A stretch of 6,523 nucleotides of DNA from Actinomycetota bacterium (lineage in GTDB: Bacteria; Actinomycetota; Thermoleophilia; Gaiellales; Gaiellaceae): contig VAXD01000097.1 in assembly GCA_005884155.1 (NCBI GenBank), forward strand, positions 3,893 to 10,415, given 5' to 3'. A model generated the notes under the pieces. The model was not told where the DNA came from and did no database searches. It saw nothing but the letters and a program-made list of their open reading frames with translations. Every line of letters begins with the position of its first letter. Position 1 is the first letter of the stretch. Below, piece by piece: positions 5,707-6,523 of the stretch. The position numbers and the translations under genes were made by a program.

Positions 5707-6523
5707 TCGAACCCGCCGTAGCTCGCGTTGACGTAGTTCGAGCGGAAGCTCGCCTGGTCTCCGAAGAAGCTTGGCGGCAGGACGACGCCGTTCGCGGCCA
5801 TCTTGTCGAGGAACTGCGGTTTCAGGCCGGTCGACTCGAGCTCGCCAAGCAGGCGGACCGGCTTGCCTGCGTTGGAACTGTCCTCGTCCGGTGGGCGTGC
5901 GACGTAGACGTCCTGGAGCGTGACGACGTCCGATTCCATCCGCATCACCTCGGTGATGTGCGTGATCCGACGCGAGCCGTCGACGAGGCGCGCAATCTGG
6001 ACGAGCCCGTCGAAGGCGCTCGAGACCTGCTCGCGGATCGCGCGGTGAGGCAGCTCGACGCCCGCCGTCAGGACGAGCGTCTCGAGCCGCGAGAGCGCGT
6101 CGCGCGGCGAGTTCGCGTGGATCGTCGTCAGCGAGCCCTCGTGGCCCGTGTTCATCGCCTGGAGCATGTCCAGGGTCTCTGCGCCGCGGACCTCGCCGAC
6201 AATGATCCGGTCGGGCCGCATGCGCAGGGCGTTGCGGACGAGCTCGCGGATGCGGATCTCGCCCTCGCCCTCGATGTTCGGCGGGCGCGCCTCGAGCGTG
6301 ATCACGTGCGACTGCTGCAGCTGGAGCTCGGCAGCGTCTTCGATCGTCACGATCCGTTCGTCGTCGGGCACGAAGGCCGAGAGCGCGTTGAGGGTGGTCG
6401 TCTTACCGGTGCCGGTTCCGCCGGAGATGAGCATGTTCAGCTTCCCGCGCACGCACGCGGAGAGGAACTGAGCCGCCTCCGGGCTGACGGTGCCGAAGTC
6501 GATCAGGTCGTCCATCGTGTACG
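5703..6523 (-). CDS. cpaF: CpaF/TadA-family type II/IV secretion ATPase, C-terminal part (5' end cut by window edge)
   Basis: This is the hexameric cytoplasmic ATPase that powers Tad/Flp pilus assembly at the TadB/TadC platform. The frame is open through the window edge. The first ATG in view (6515-6513) is almost certainly internal, because the preceding codons continue in frame (Tyr-Thr) and the visible part begins at the DDLIDFGTVSPE region, which in this family follows a long N-terminal domain. Numbering from that Met: Walker A GGTGTGKTT at 32-40, Asp box IVTIEDAAEL at 55-64, Walker B region RIIVGEVRGAE at 103-113, and His box GHEGSLTTIHA at 124-134. These are all intact. The C-terminal part (about 220-250) has the usual TGLKPQFLDKMAANGVVLP ending, then a short tail rich in Ser, Asn, Tyr and Gly. 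The stop TGA overlaps the GTG of the VWA-TadB gene by four bases. Probably 120-250 residues are missing upstream. Confidence 0.96.
   Translation of the reverse strand, partial: YTMDDLIDFGTVSPEAAQFLSACVRGKLNMLISGGTGTGKTTTLNALSAFVPDDERIVTIEDAAELQLQQSHVITLEARPPNIEGEGEIRIRELVRNALRMRPDRIIVGEVRGAETLDMLQAMNTGHEGSLTTIHANSPRDALSRLETLVLTAGVELPHRAIREQVSSAFDGLVQIARLVDGSRRITHITEVMRMESDVVTLQDVYVARPPDEDSSNAGKPVRLLGELESTGLKPQFLDKMAANGVVLPPSFFGDQASFRSNYVNASYGGFE

Noticed and set aside
1..6523. CRISPR array, tRNA/rRNA, insertion sequence or attachment site
   Set aside because: I saw no regularly spaced direct repeats, no tRNA-like cloverleaf region, no transposase-like product and no terminal inverted repeats. 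Nearly all bases are accounted for by six coding genes.

Overview
The window is GC-rich and fully packed with genes. All six run on the minus strand, so transcription goes from high to low coordinates. Codon use is strongly G/C-ending, there are two GTG starts, and the Tad-type secretion genes have a form in which a von Willebrand A domain is fused to TadB. This suggests a high-GC actinobacterium, possibly Thermoleophilia (Gaiellales/Solirubrobacterales). That taxonomic guess is inference from gene style; no rRNA or marker gene is present to test it.

In transcription order the layout is as follows. (1) 6523-5703: the C-terminal part of a CpaF/TadA-family secretion ATPase, cut by the window edge. 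(2) 5706-3844: a 620-residue protein with a signal peptide, an extracytoplasmic VWA domain with an intact metal-binding motif, a membrane anchor and a complete TadB-type T2SSF platform. (3) 3840-2929: a TadC-type T2SSF platform protein. (4) 2916-1564: a 450-residue soluble protein that is nearly all charged coiled coil. (5) 1488-391: an extended-SDR nucleotide-sugar epimerase, most like dTDP-L-rhamnose 4-epimerases. (6) 394-1: the first 131 residues of a cyclophilin-type peptidyl-prolyl isomerase, cut by the other edge.

Genes 1-4 look like one operon: a GTGA overlap, then a 3-base gap, then a 12-base gap, with ribosome binding sites embedded at or near the upstream gene ends. The ATPase would drive the TadB/TadC inner-membrane platform that assembles a Tad/Flp-type pilus or related secreted fibre. 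The fused VWA domain would sit outside the membrane, and the coiled-coil protein is an unknown partner inside the cell. Prepilin, prepilin peptidase, TadZ and TadE/F/G-type genes are not in the window.

The only sizeable intergenic gap (1489-1563, 75 bases) lies between the coiled-coil and epimerase genes. It holds a strong GC-rich hairpin, which probably separates the tad-like unit from the epimerase-cyclophilin pair; that pair is joined by an ATGA overlap. The best leads are the VWA-TadB fusion, the conserved-looking but unassigned coiled-coil neighbour, and the hairpin placed directly before a start codon that has no Shine-Dalgarno sequence.
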